IMG/VR virus record: IMGVR_UViG_3300005913_001015
Coordinates: 1 to 36,427 of that record
Direction: 5' to 3' (one strand)
Length of the DNA: 36,427 bases
Source of the DNA: a virus
Shown here: positions 7,754 through 15,495 of the stretch, in pieces
Layout of the letters: the number at the start of each line of letters is the position of its first letter
How positions within the stretch are numbered: position 1 is the stretch's first letter
The notes under the pieces: model-generated
Seen by the model: only the letters and a program-made list of their open reading frames with translations
Database searches by the model: none
Told to the model about the DNA's origin: nothing
Translations under genes and position numbers: made by a program

Positions 7754-8299
7754 ATGAAGGAAGGCGACGAAATCCGAATTATCCGCGACCGCGATGGAAA
7801 CCCCCCGCTGTTCGCGGACCTTACCGGCCTGGTCGCGATCGCCCTGGCCGCTGGGTTCGATTTTAAGCCAGGGATCGACGGCCAGAAAAAAGCATTTCTG
7901 GACGCGACCGAAGCGACCCAGGCTGGTCCGAAAAGGGAAGTTACCTGGGCGTTCGATAACGCGGGTTCGATTACCTTTCGACCGCTTCCCAGGCCCCAGA
8001 CCTGGACCCTGGGCGAAGTCCTGGAAAAAGCCCAGGATCGCCCATGGTTGGACAGGAACCCGGACCACCCGATAACCCTGGCCGTCGCCGCTGTTCGCCA
8101 GCTGTTATTTTTACAGCGTAAAATGGCCATGGACCCCCGGCGATCCGATACCGCGAACCCTGAGGACCCCGAACTGGGTTTCCCGCTGATTCGTCACGAC
8201 CTGGTAAGGGAAGGAAACCGGAAGTATTTCGTAAAACGACACTGGACGAAGGAACGGAAGCTGGAAGAAATCCAAAAAATGAAACGCGCCAAAAAATGA
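7754..8299 (+). CDS. Hypothetical tail-region protein (181 aa)
   Basis: This 181-residue protein overlaps the tail chaperone gene by four bases (ATGA). The N-terminal half is mixed alpha/beta (GDEIRIIRDRDGNPPL, ADLTGLVAIALAAG) and the C-terminus is strongly basic (HWTKERKLEEIQKMKRAKK). It is preceded by the leader ACCAAAAAACCGAACTATG, a type found before several genes here. No family is recognised. The coupling suggests a tail-assembly or tail-tube-associated role. Confidence 0.6.
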   Translation: MKEGDEIRIIRDRDGNPPLFADLTGLVAIALAAGFDFKPGIDGQKKAFLDATEATQAGPKREVTWAFDNAGSITFRPLPRPQTWTLGEVLEKAQDRPWLDRNPDHPITLAVAAVRQLLFLQRKMAMDPRRSDTANPEDPELGFPLIRHDLVREGNRKYFVKRHWTKERKLEEIQKMKRAKK

Positions 8300-8775
8300 A
8301 CGACGAAACCGAAACGAACCAGGGGGAAGGAACCGAACGGACCCAGGCCCCGAAACCCGACATAATGGACGAAGGGGTCCGCCAGGAATTACTGGCGAAA
8401 ACTCACATAAACGGGGGGCCGAAAGAATACGCGACCGAAACCGGCGACCGAATCCAGCTTCGACGGTTTTCGCTTATGACAATGGAACTTTGCGAGTTAA
8501 TGCCGCTTCCAATGATGATGGACGGGGTCGACGGCCTGAGTAACCAGGACCTGATCGACCAGGTTACCGCGTTCGCCTGGATGCAATCCGAACCCCTGGA
8601 AATGGTCTGTTCGCATATCGACGCGGGGACCTGGAAAACCCCGGTTCGAATGTTTAAAGCGAAACTGGATATTCCCGTAATTTCGTTATTACTGGACGAC
8701 GTCGGAGTCCAGGCGAAACAGGCCGCAGCGTCCGCGTTCGAACTGAAAAAAAAAGCCCGGAAAATGACGACCTAG
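8296..8775 (+). CDS. Tail assembly chaperone, short form (G-like)
   Basis: This 159-residue protein sits directly before the tape-measure region and ends beyond a run of nine A. It has the features of lambda gpG-type chaperones: an acidic, disordered start, a helical middle (QDLIDQVTAFAWMQSEPLEM) and a C-terminus that crosses a slippery sequence. At A9 (8746-8754) a -1 slip extends it into the T frame. Such chaperones coat the tape measure protein during tail assembly and are absent from the virion. Confidence 0.8.
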   Translation: MNDETETNQGEGTERTQAPKPDIMDEGVRQELLAKTHINGGPKEYATETGDRIQLRRFSLMTMELCELMPLPMMMDGVDGLSNQDLIDQVTAFAWMQSEPLEMVCSHIDAGTWKTPVRMFKAKLDIPVISLLLDDVGVQAKQAAASAFELKKKARKMTT

Positions 8776-9080
8776 AAGCGGACGAACCCCCGGAAGGTTT
8801 CCGGGGTCCTGGCTGGCTGGCGACGATTATCCTGTCGATCGCGTCGAAAACTGGCTGGTCGGAAGATTATATCCGCTTCGAACTGACCTGGCCCAGGGCT
8901 GTCCAGTATCACCTGGGGGCCGTCCTTATGGATTCCGTCCATTATTGGACCGTCGCCCCTGGTTACGGCGACGCGAACAGCGGGACGTCGTCCGCCCCGA
9001 TTACGGACCAGCTGGACCAGCTGGACGCCTGGGACCAGGCTGGCGATCGGGACGACCTGGCGTTCGCCCTGGACGATTAG
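8296..9080 (+). CDS. Tail assembly chaperone, long form (GT-like) by -1 frameshift
   Basis: The frame -1 to the short form is open from the A9 run (codon AGC at 8754) to TAG at 9078-9080. It lacks its own start and shows the genome's typical codon choice throughout (GAA, CTGG, GCG before A). Slippage on A9 fuses 153 residues of the G part to 108 residues of T, for a total of about 261. The T part begins SPENDDLEADEPPEG, has a hydrophobic segment (WLATIILSIASKTGW) and an acidic Asp-rich end. This explains the otherwise gene-free 320 bases before 9096 and matches the conserved G/GT arrangement of long-tailed phages. Confidence 0.85.
8746..8754 (+). other. Slippery A9 sequence for -1 programmed frameshift
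   Basis: Nine A are read as AAA AAA AAA in the G frame, then GCC. A -1 slip continues as AGC CCG GAA into the long T frame. The zero-frame stop TAG follows at 8773. No strong pseudoknot was worked out downstream; a GGTTTCCGGGGTCC-type stem is possible just after 8790. Confidence 0.8.
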
Positions 9081-9095
9081 ACTGGCCCCCTGGAT

Positions 9096-9755
9096 ATGGC
9101 AAAGGCGGAAGTTTTCGACGTCGACTATTCGTTACTTTTGGAACGGACCGCAGTCTGGGCGGGTTTAATGAAAAAGGAACTGGGGGAACTTTCCCGAACC
9201 CAGTTTAAGGGGATCGTCCGCGAAGTAATCAGGACGACCCCGCCAGGGTCCGCGAAAACCCAGGGGACAGCGGCGAAAAAATCCGGCGAAAATAAAATCC
9301 GGGGGGACGTTATGAGGGCCGTAATTCCGACCCGTTCGAACCGCGTCGATACGACCGACGTCGCCGGGGTAATCGCCCCGCTTCGAAACAGTCGCGGAAC
9401 CGTCCGACGTCCTTCGAAAAAGGTCCGCGTTCCCAGCCAGGCCGCGACCGCTTACATAAAGGAAAAACAGCGAATGGTCGGTTACGTCGCCGGGGCCTGG
9501 AACCCCGCAGCGGCGAAACTGGGTTACAAGCCCCCCGCCTGGATATGGCGACACGGTTCCCCCGGTTCCATAAAAATCGAAATCAGCGACGACCGAATAC
9601 TGTTTCGAGCGACGAACCGCGTTCGATACGCTGGGAATATTAAATTTTTCAAAAATCGAATCCAGGGCGCGATCGACGACCAGGCGGGAAAACTGTTTAG
9701 ACAGATTTCGCACGTAACCGGGAACACTGCGAAAAAAGCGTCGATCGGGAAGTAA
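9096..9755 (+). CDS. Minor tail protein, hypothetical (219 aa)
   Basis: This 219-residue basic protein lies between the chaperone and the tape measure. The N-terminal helix region (LLLERTAVWAGLMKKELG) is followed by a long basic linker (VRRPSKKVRVPSQAATAY) and a C-terminal domain with WNPAAAKLGYKPPAWIWRHG. Its basic make-up and conserved-looking Trp/Pro cluster fit a virion protein. No family could be named with confidence. It starts 15 bases after the T-frame stop without a Shine-Dalgarno sequence. Confidence 0.55.
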   Translation: MAKAEVFDVDYSLLLERTAVWAGLMKKELGELSRTQFKGIVREVIRTTPPGSAKTQGTAAKKSGENKIRGDVMRAVIPTRSNRVDTTDVAGVIAPLRNSRGTVRRPSKKVRVPSQAATAYIKEKQRMVGYVAGAWNPAAAKLGYKPPAWIWRHGSPGSIKIEISDDRILFRATNRVRYAGNIKFFKNRIQGAIDDQAGKLFRQISHVTGNTAKKASIGK

Positions 9756-9760
9756 AAGCC

Positions 9761-11539
9761 ATGGCAGATATTACCGCAGAACTGGACCTTGAAATCGCGA
9801 AGTTTCGCGGGGCGTTAAAAACGGCCCAGAAACAAATGGGGTCCTTTTCGAAACGCGCCGGGAAACAGGGCCAGGGAATCGGCGGGGGCCTTAAGTCTGG
9901 CGTCCTGTCCGCGTTTAAGACAGTCGGCCCCGCCCTGGCTGGTATCCTGGCCGCTGTCGGGATCGCTAAGGCTGGCCAGGTTATCGGGGGCGAATTCGCC
10001 AAGTCGATAAAATCAGCGGCGGAACTGGAAAAGCTGGAAATTTCCTTCGAAGTCCTGACCGGCGACGCGGACCAGGCGAAAAAAACCCTGGGCGAACTTC
10101 GCGAACTGGGGGCGTCGACCCCCCTGGAATTTTTCGACCTGGCCGGGGCCGCGAAACAGTTACTGGCGTTCGGGGAATCAGCGGAAAACGTCCCGGAAGC
10201 CCTTCGCCGGATCGGGGACGTTTCGACGGCGATCGGTGCGCCTATCGGGGAAATTGCGGAAATTTACGGTAAGGCCAGGGTCCAGGGGACTTTATTCGCG
10301 GAAGATATTAACCAGCTTACGGGACGCGGGATTCCGATTTTACAGGAATTCGGAAAACAGCTGGGGGTCCCTGTCGACCAGGTAAAGAAAATGGCCAGCG
10401 AGGGAAAAATTACGTTCGATATGCTGGAACAGGGGTTCCAGTCCATGACCGGCGAAGGGGGCCAGTTTTCGGGAATGATGGCGCGACAGTCGAAAACCCT
10501 GGGCGGACTGTGGTCGACGTTTAACGACCAGCTTACCGAATTACGCCTGGCCCTGGGCGAACCGATCGCGGACGCAATCCGCCCGATCCTGGCGAAGGGG
10601 ATCGGTCTGGTTTCGTCCCTTAAGGAACGCGTCGCCGCAGCTGGGGCCGCTATCGGAAATATGGTTAAATATATCGTCGCCGCGTTCCAGACCCTGGGGT
10701 CTGGCGACCTGGTAAACCTGATAAAAACGGCCCTGATCCTGGCGTTTAAGGCGGGTATGAATTTCCTGTGGAAAACCTTAAACGCGACCTGGTCCGCAAT
10801 GGGAACCCACATGGTCCAGAACTTTAAAACGGCGATCGAACTTTTTAAGATACTTACAAAAAAGGATTTCTGGAAAGGTATGGGCCAGGCGTTCCTGGCT
10901 TACGGCGACGCCCTTCGCGCCCTGTTGCTTAATGCGATCGCGTCGTTACTGGAAGGGGCCGCGAAAGTCCCAGGCGTCGCGAAGCTGATCGGGGACGCCC
11001 CGGAAGCCCTTCGCGAAATGGCCGACGACGCGAAGGACAGCGCAAAGTCCAGGACGGACGAAGCTGGCGACCTGTTGGAAGGCCCCGCAATGGCCGCAAT
11101 GCAAGCGATCGCGGACCAGGCGAAAGCGGTCGCCGCGTCCTTCCAGGAAGGGTTCCAGGATACCCAGGACGTTTTCGACACTTCCGAACAGATCGCGGAA
11201 CTGGCGAACGCGTCCGCCCGAATCCAGGCCCAGGTCGCGTCGAACCAGGCGGACGCGGCGGACGCGGCGGAAGGGTCCGGCGAAGGGGAAGGCGATAAAA
11301 TCCCGTCCCTGGAAAGTAAGCGGAAAGTCCAGGGAACCCTGGCCGGGGGACTGGGTTCCCTGGGGTCCGCGATTTCCCTTTTAACCGGGGGGTCCGGCCA
11401 GAAACTGGTCCTGGACCAGGCGAAAGCCCAGACGAAACAGCTGGCCGACGTAAACGCGACCCTTACCGATATTAAGAATAAGAAACCCGTCGCGCCCCAG
11501 ATAATCGTCCAGGGCCGTCCGGTTTTCGCGAACGCGTAA
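9761..11539 (+). CDS. Tail tape measure protein
   Basis: This 592-residue protein sets tail length and is ejected with the DNA. The N-terminal tape-measure domain is clear: LEKLEISFEVLTGDADQAKK, then STPLEFFDLAGAAKQLLAFG, then FAEDINQLTGRGIPILQEFG (about residues 85-205). Hydrophobic stretches at about 48-80 (FKTVGPALAGILAAVGIAKAG) and about 300-350 may insert into the host membrane. Ala/Gln-rich helical regions fill the C-terminal half. At roughly 0.15 nm per residue it predicts a tail of about 90 nm, a rule-of-thumb inference. It follows the frameshifted chaperone, as in other long-tailed phages. Confidence 0.93.
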   Translation: MADITAELDLEIAKFRGALKTAQKQMGSFSKRAGKQGQGIGGGLKSGVLSAFKTVGPALAGILAAVGIAKAGQVIGGEFAKSIKSAAELEKLEISFEVLTGDADQAKKTLGELRELGASTPLEFFDLAGAAKQLLAFGESAENVPEALRRIGDVSTAIGAPIGEIAEIYGKARVQGTLFAEDINQLTGRGIPILQEFGKQLGVPVDQVKKMASEGKITFDMLEQGFQSMTGEGGQFSGMMARQSKTLGGLWSTFNDQLTELRLALGEPIADAIRPILAKGIGLVSSLKERVAAAGAAIGNMVKYIVAAFQTLGSGDLVNLIKTALILAFKAGMNFLWKTLNATWSAMGTHMVQNFKTAIELFKILTKKDFWKGMGQAFLAYGDALRALLLNAIASLLEGAAKVPGVAKLIGDAPEALREMADDAKDSAKSRTDEAGDLLEGPAMAAMQAIADQAKAVAASFQEGFQDTQDVFDTSEQIAELANASARIQAQVASNQADAADAAEGSGEGEGDKIPSLESKRKVQGTLAGGLGSLGSAISLLTGGSGQKLVLDQAKAQTKQLADVNATLTDIKNKKPVAPQIIVQGRPVFANA

Positions 11540-11543
11540 GATT

Positions 11544-12257
11544 ATGGGACAGGTAAGAAATCAGGGAATAACCGGCAAAGTATCCCGCGAAGGTCTGGCG
11601 ACCTTTACGGTTCCGTATTTCGTCGACACGTTGGACGAAGCGTTAAACGCTGGGGACGGGGCGTTCCTGGGGATACCGCTTTCCGAACGAAGTTTTACCG
11701 AACGGAAAGGCGGGGAAGGCCATGGGTTCGATTGCGTCGTTTCTTATGAGGGATTAGAGGAAACGAAGGAATCAGGCGACCAGGAAACTTACGAATGGCG
11801 GGGATCGTTTTCTAAGGAACCGATCGAAACCCACCCGAAAATAAACGACCTGATCGCGACTTATGGCGGACGGATCGGGGCGGACGGAAAGGTTACCTGG
11901 GACCCTAAGTTACCGGAAGGGTCGACCGCTGGAACCGGCGAAGGGTTGGATTTGGGCGAGGACGCCCCGGAAACCGAAAAAAACCCCATGTATGGAAACG
12001 ATACTTACCTGGTCCTGGGGGCGATATTTTCCAGGACGCGGGTCGTAAAGGATATTCCCGACGACGTCCTGGAACAGATCGGGAAAATTTATTCGTCGAT
12101 CCCCTGGGGAAACTTCCCGACCCCGACCGGTCGCGACTGGCTGGGAATGGCCCCGACTATTTCCCAGCGGGGGAACGCTTTCGAAATTTCTGATAATCTC
12201 ATGTTATCCGCCCCTGGGGGCTGGCCGAAACCGATCCACGAATTGATTACGGTTTAA
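11544..12257 (+). CDS. Minor tail protein (237 aa)
   Basis: This 237-residue protein immediately follows the tape measure, where distal tail and tail-tip proteins are encoded. It has a beta-rich first half (GKVSREGLATFTVPYFVDTL), an acidic middle (EGLDLGEDAPETEK) and a distinctive C-terminal module with IGKIYSSIPW, GRDWLGMAPTISQRG and LSAPGGWPKPIHE. The same module, clearly homologous, ends the possible Tat-signal protein at 17981-18508. The family is not recognised beyond this internal pair. Confidence 0.6.
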   Translation: MGQVRNQGITGKVSREGLATFTVPYFVDTLDEALNAGDGAFLGIPLSERSFTERKGGEGHGFDCVVSYEGLEETKESGDQETYEWRGSFSKEPIETHPKINDLIATYGGRIGADGKVTWDPKLPEGSTAGTGEGLDLGEDAPETEKNPMYGNDTYLVLGAIFSRTRVVKDIPDDVLEQIGKIYSSIPWGNFPTPTGRDWLGMAPTISQRGNAFEISDNLMLSAPGGWPKPIHELITV

Positions 12258-12261
12258 GGTT

Positions 12262-12891
12262 ATGGCGATCCCGCGATACCTTTACCCGAACCCCGGCGAC
12301 GACGTCGACGAATACGTCGACCGACTTACGGCCTGGGCCGAATCGACCGACGTCGTAATCGGTTCCCCCGGTCTGGAACTGATCCAGAACGAACTGGGGA
12401 CCGCTGTCGTTTATAAACCCCGGAACGCCTGGGATCATCCTTTCCGGGTTTCCGCGTCGTCGTCCAGGGTCCAGGTCGCCCTGGGGTTTTTAAATGACCA
12501 GATACCCCGGATAAACGGGGTAACCGTCGACGGGATCGACGCGAACGAAAAGCCTGTCGACGTCCCCCAGCTGGCGATCGAACCCAGCGAGTCGACCGCG
12601 TCCTGGGTCTGTCTGGCCCAGCTGGTCGACGACGACGGCGAACCTGTCGCCCCAGCTGATAACCCGGAAGCCCTTACGATCGTCCACGTTACCGGCGAGC
12701 TGGACCCCGCTTTTATCCAGGGCGGGTATCCCGACGATATGGGGATCGGTTTACAGCCACTGGCCAGGCTGTCCTGGCGCGACGGGAACCTGGCCAGGGT
12801 TTTCCAGATTGTTTACCATAACCTGGGACACCGGTTTAAACAGGGCACCGGCGATCGCCCTGGCCGACATTTCTTTTTTGCCCAGGGGTAA
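12262..12891 (+). CDS. Minor tail protein (209 aa)
   Basis: A 209-residue protein starts four bases after the previous stop (TAAGGTTATGG). It opens with YPNPGDDVDEYVDRLTAW, has a beta-rich middle and ends LARVFQIVYHNLGHRFKQGTG followed by a short basic/aromatic tail. It lies in a closely spaced minor-tail run (3-4 base gaps) between tape measure and fibres, so a tail-tip or baseplate role is likely. No family is recognised. Confidence 0.55.
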   Translation: MAIPRYLYPNPGDDVDEYVDRLTAWAESTDVVIGSPGLELIQNELGTAVVYKPRNAWDHPFRVSASSSRVQVALGFLNDQIPRINGVTVDGIDANEKPVDVPQLAIEPSESTASWVCLAQLVDDDGEPVAPADNPEALTIVHVTGELDPAFIQGGYPDDMGIGLQPLARLSWRDGNLARVFQIVYHNLGHRFKQGTGDRPGRHFFFAQG

Positions 12892-12893
12892 CG

Positions 12894-13925
12894 ATGCGCG
12901 ACGACGTCCAGGATTACAGTTTTACGATCGACCCGACCGTCGATTCGATCGCGGTTTCCGCCTGGGTCGAAATCGTCGAACGCGTCGCCAGGAATCGACC
13001 AGTAAGGTTCGACGTCCTGGAAAAAGGCCGGTTTCGACACCCCTGGAACGTCGCCTTACGCTGGTCCGCTGATAACGAACGCTGGGAATCGAACGTCGAA
13101 CCTGGATTCGTAAACGGCCTGGACGCGACGATCCGGCTGGACGCCCAGGACGCCCCGCCCGAAACTGTCGCCAGGGTCCAGGGGTCCGACGAAAAGCCCC
13201 CCAGCGGACGCGTCGACGCCAGGCTTACCGAATTCCCCTGGTTCCCTTTGAGTCGCGAAAACTGGCGAACGGTCGGAACGGACGCGATCGGACTGGAACT
13301 GGAAAAGGTCCCCGACTATTTCGTAAAGCTGGGCGTCCGGGAAGGGTCGACGATAAACCAGTCCCCGACCGGGGTTTCGGTATCGACCCCCGACAATACG
13401 GAAGGCCCCCGGCGATTACTTCGCGCCCAGGAAGTAATTTTAACCCAGGATCGCCCCGCCCTGGTCCCGACGATCGGGTCGGACGGCGGGTTCGCGACTA
13501 TCGACTTTACATTATCGCCCCCAGGTCGGGAACGATCGTTCGTTACGTTCGTCCCGTCCTGGGAACCTAAGGCCGAAATCGAAGGGCTGGCCATGTTAAG
13601 CGGGGCGACCGACCAGCCCTTCGAACAGTTACAGATCGCGACGGTTTACCTGTTGAGTATGGACGGCGAACCGGACGGGGCCGACGTCGACGAAAGCTGG
13701 ACCCCGTTCCTGGCCCATAAAGTTTTCTGGAACCTGAATTACGAAAATAATATCGACCTTAAGGCTACCCCAAAGTTCGAAAGGTATCCGGTCCCGATCC
13801 CCCTGGCCGGGGGCGTCGCCCAGCCAGTCGTCGACGCCCTGGTCGACGGGGTTACGGACGCGGCGAACGCGGCCCTTTCCCTTTTGAACGATTCGAAGGT
13901 CGTCGGTAAATTCTGGATTATCTAA
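12894..13925 (+). CDS. Minor tail / tail-tip protein (343 aa)
   Basis: This 343-residue, strand-rich protein starts two bases after its neighbour. Segments such as DYSFTIDPTVDSIAVSAW, RLLRAQEVILTQDRPALV and FERYPVPIPLAGG suggest several beta domains, as in tail-tip proteins. The last 40 residues form an Ala/Val helix (AQPVVDALVDGVTDAANAAL) ending FWII. Context places it in the tail-tip complex. No catalytic motif or named family was recognised. Confidence 0.55.
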   Translation: MRDDVQDYSFTIDPTVDSIAVSAWVEIVERVARNRPVRFDVLEKGRFRHPWNVALRWSADNERWESNVEPGFVNGLDATIRLDAQDAPPETVARVQGSDEKPPSGRVDARLTEFPWFPLSRENWRTVGTDAIGLELEKVPDYFVKLGVREGSTINQSPTGVSVSTPDNTEGPRRLLRAQEVILTQDRPALVPTIGSDGGFATIDFTLSPPGRERSFVTFVPSWEPKAEIEGLAMLSGATDQPFEQLQIATVYLLSMDGEPDGADVDESWTPFLAHKVFWNLNYENNIDLKATPKFERYPVPIPLAGGVAQPVVDALVDGVTDAANAALSLLNDSKVVGKFWII

Positions 13926-13927
13926 CC

Positions 13928-14119
13928 ATGGCGGACGAAAACGAAAACGACGGGTTCGGCCTGGACAAAAAAAACCGCCTGGAATATCAGCGACGGGAAC
14001 GCCTGGAAGGACGCCAGCCTGTCCGCCTGGAACCCGACTTCCCGTTCGTCGCGTCCCCCGCGTTCGATCCCGACGTTTTCGATATTCCCGCGAATCCCAG
14101 GGTAAAAACAGACCTGTAA
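13928..14119 (+). CDS. Small hypothetical protein closing the minor-tail run (63 aa)
   Basis: A 63-residue, charged, Pro-rich protein (RLEYQRRERLEGRQPVRLEP) starts two bases after the tail-tip gene in an ACCATGGCGG context. Its codons match the genome. Its stop (14117-14119) overlaps the first GTAAAATTTAC operator-like repeat, so it is the last gene before the accessory cassette promoter. Function is unknown. Confidence 0.6.
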   Translation: MADENENDGFGLDKKNRLEYQRRERLEGRQPVRLEPDFPFVASPAFDPDVFDIPANPRVKTDL

Positions 14120-14128
14120 AATTTACGA
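14116..14128 (+). promoter_or_regulatory. Operator-like repeat, upstream copy
   Basis: GTAAAATTTACGA is an imperfect palindrome (GTAAA-A-TTTAC). An identical 13-bp copy begins at 14150, 34 bp away and thus about three helical turns. This copy lies upstream of the -35 box of the dpdA promoter. Paired sites on one face of the helix fit a cooperative repressor or activator. Confidence 0.7.
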
Positions 14129-14137
14129 CGTTTTCGC

Positions 14138-14166
14138 TTGCCAGGTCCCGTAAAATTTACGATAAT
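14138..14166 (+). promoter_or_regulatory. Sigma70-like promoter of the dpdA cassette
   Basis: TTGCCA (14138-14143) and GATAAT (14161-14166) are separated by exactly 17 bases. Each differs from consensus at one or two positions. The predicted transcription start, about 14172-14174, is at or next to the dpdA ATG at 14175, so the message would be leaderless or nearly so. The second operator repeat fills the spacer, so a bound protein should block RNA polymerase. Confidence 0.7.
14150..14162 (+). promoter_or_regulatory. Operator-like repeat, downstream copy inside the promoter
   Basis: This is the second copy of GTAAAATTTACGA, identical over 13 bases to 14116-14128. It covers the 3' part of the -35/-10 spacer and touches the -10 hexamer. 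The position is typical of a repressor site. The XRE-type regulator at 17407-17781, in the same cassette, is the obvious candidate to bind it, but this is inference. Confidence 0.7.
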
Positions 14167-14174
14167 CGGGTCCT

Positions 14175-14978
14175 ATGAAAACCGAACTTTTCACCGGCCT
14201 GGAATTAGAAAACCCCCGACTGGCCCAGCTTACGATCGAACAGGAAATCCCCGTTATGGTTTCCGCGAACCGTTTATGGGATAATAAGCGGGGACGCTGG
14301 AAGAATATCCCCCAGTATTTAAAGGACCAGCCCCGCCTGTTCTTGGATTCCGGGGGGTTCGTCGCAATGAAGGACCCCGGTCCCCGTAACGGTTTCCGTT
14401 TTTCCCTGGTCGATTACTGTCGCCTGGTCGCGGAACTTAAACCCGACGCCTGGGCGTCCTGCGATTATTGCGTCGAACCTGAGGTAATCGCCCAGGGACC
14501 GTCGATTATGGACCGGATCGCCGGAACCGTCCAGAACCTGTCCGACCTAAACGAGCTGGCCGACTGGTTCGAAATCCCCCGCCCCGTCCCTGTTTTACAG
14601 GGCTGGGAATCCTGGCATTACGAAGCCTGTCTGGATATGTTCCACCGTTTCGAGTTTTCGAAAAAAAAAGGCTGGCCCCCCGTTATCGGGATCGGTTCGG
14701 TATGTCGCCGCGATATGGCTGGATCGGACGGCCTTCGCGAAATCCTGGCAAAGATTACGCCAGCCCTTCCAGTTGGGACCGCTTTACACCTGTTCGGGGT
14801 AAAGGGGAAAGCCCTGGGCGAATTCGCGGACGACCCGAAAATCGCGTCCGTCGATTCCATGGCCTGGGCCATGGCCGCACGATGGGAAGCGAAACGCGCC
14901 GGGATACCCTGTTCGGTCGATTTTAAAATCCAGCATTTCAGCGCCTGGCGCGACCGGAACCTGGCGAACGCCGCTTAA
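14175..14978 (+). CDS. dpdA: DpdA-like DNA transglycosylase (7-deazaguanine insertion into DNA)
   Basis: This 267-residue protein belongs to the tRNA-guanine transglycosylase superfamily, DpdA-like branch. DpdA enzymes exchange guanine in DNA for a 7-deazaguanine such as preQ0. Visible motifs are FLDSGGFVAM (Asp58, the TGT DSGGFQ position), WASCDYCVEPE (Asp97), PVPVLQGW, VIGIGSVCRR, ALHLFGVKG and SVDSMAWA (Asp227, matching the TGT nucleophile region). The canonical C-terminal CxCxxC zinc site of tRNA TGTs is absent. No preQ0 synthesis genes (folE, queC, queD, queE) lie in this window, so the base must come from the host or from genes elsewhere. It is first in a cassette with its own promoter. 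Confidence 0.85.
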   Translation: MKTELFTGLELENPRLAQLTIEQEIPVMVSANRLWDNKRGRWKNIPQYLKDQPRLFLDSGGFVAMKDPGPRNGFRFSLVDYCRLVAELKPDAWASCDYCVEPEVIAQGPSIMDRIAGTVQNLSDLNELADWFEIPRPVPVLQGWESWHYEACLDMFHRFEFSKKKGWPPVIGIGSVCRRDMAGSDGLREILAKITPALPVGTALHLFGVKGKALGEFADDPKIASVDSMAWAMAARWEAKRAGIPCSVDFKIQHFSAWRDRNLANAA

Positions 14979-14997
14979 TTTTTACCGACCTGATATT

Positions 14998-15477
14998 ATG
15001 AAAATGAAACGATACCCGAAGGAAAACGAAGGACGCCTGGCTTACCGGATCGCTAAGTCCTGGGTCCAGGATTGCGTCGACATTATCGCCCAGCGTCGCG
15101 ATCCCGCGAAGCTGTCCGCCCTTATGGATCGAGGCTGGGTCGGGACCTTTATTTACGAATGGGAGGACGAACAGGCTGGGGCGGAATTACAGATAACGAA
15201 AGCGGCCCTGGTTCGTATTCGTCGCCAGGCGATCCGGGAAGCGGGGGCGATCCTGACCGGTTCGGAAATTTACAGCCATATCGTCGCCCATTTCCGCGAC
15301 CGCAAAGTCCGCGACGACGCCCAGGCCCTGGCCGATAAGAAAGCGGCCAGGGACGCCAGGCGGAAGGAAGCGTCCAGGCTGGCGAACGAACGGAATATCG
15401 AACGAGGTCGGAACCTTTCGACCCCAGTCCGTCGACATAAAATCTGGGATAAGCTGGAAGGAATCCAGGCCCCTTAA
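14998..15477 (+). CDS. Hypothetical basic helical protein (159 aa)
   Basis: A 159-residue protein begins with a helix containing AYRIAKSWVQDCVDIIAQRR and ends in a long, highly charged helix (ADKKAARDARRKEASRLANE) plus a basic tail. The charge pattern suggests nucleic-acid contact or coiled-coil assembly. It follows dpdA by 19 bases and is probably co-transcribed, so an accessory role in DNA modification is possible but unproven. No family is recognised. The leader is TGATATTATG. Confidence 0.6.
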   Translation: MKMKRYPKENEGRLAYRIAKSWVQDCVDIIAQRRDPAKLSALMDRGWVGTFIYEWEDEQAGAELQITKAALVRIRRQAIREAGAILTGSEIYSHIVAHFRDRKVRDDAQALADKKAARDARRKEASRLANERNIERGRNLSTPVRRHKIWDKLEGIQAP

Positions 15478-15495
15478 CCGAACGAAAAAACCGAA

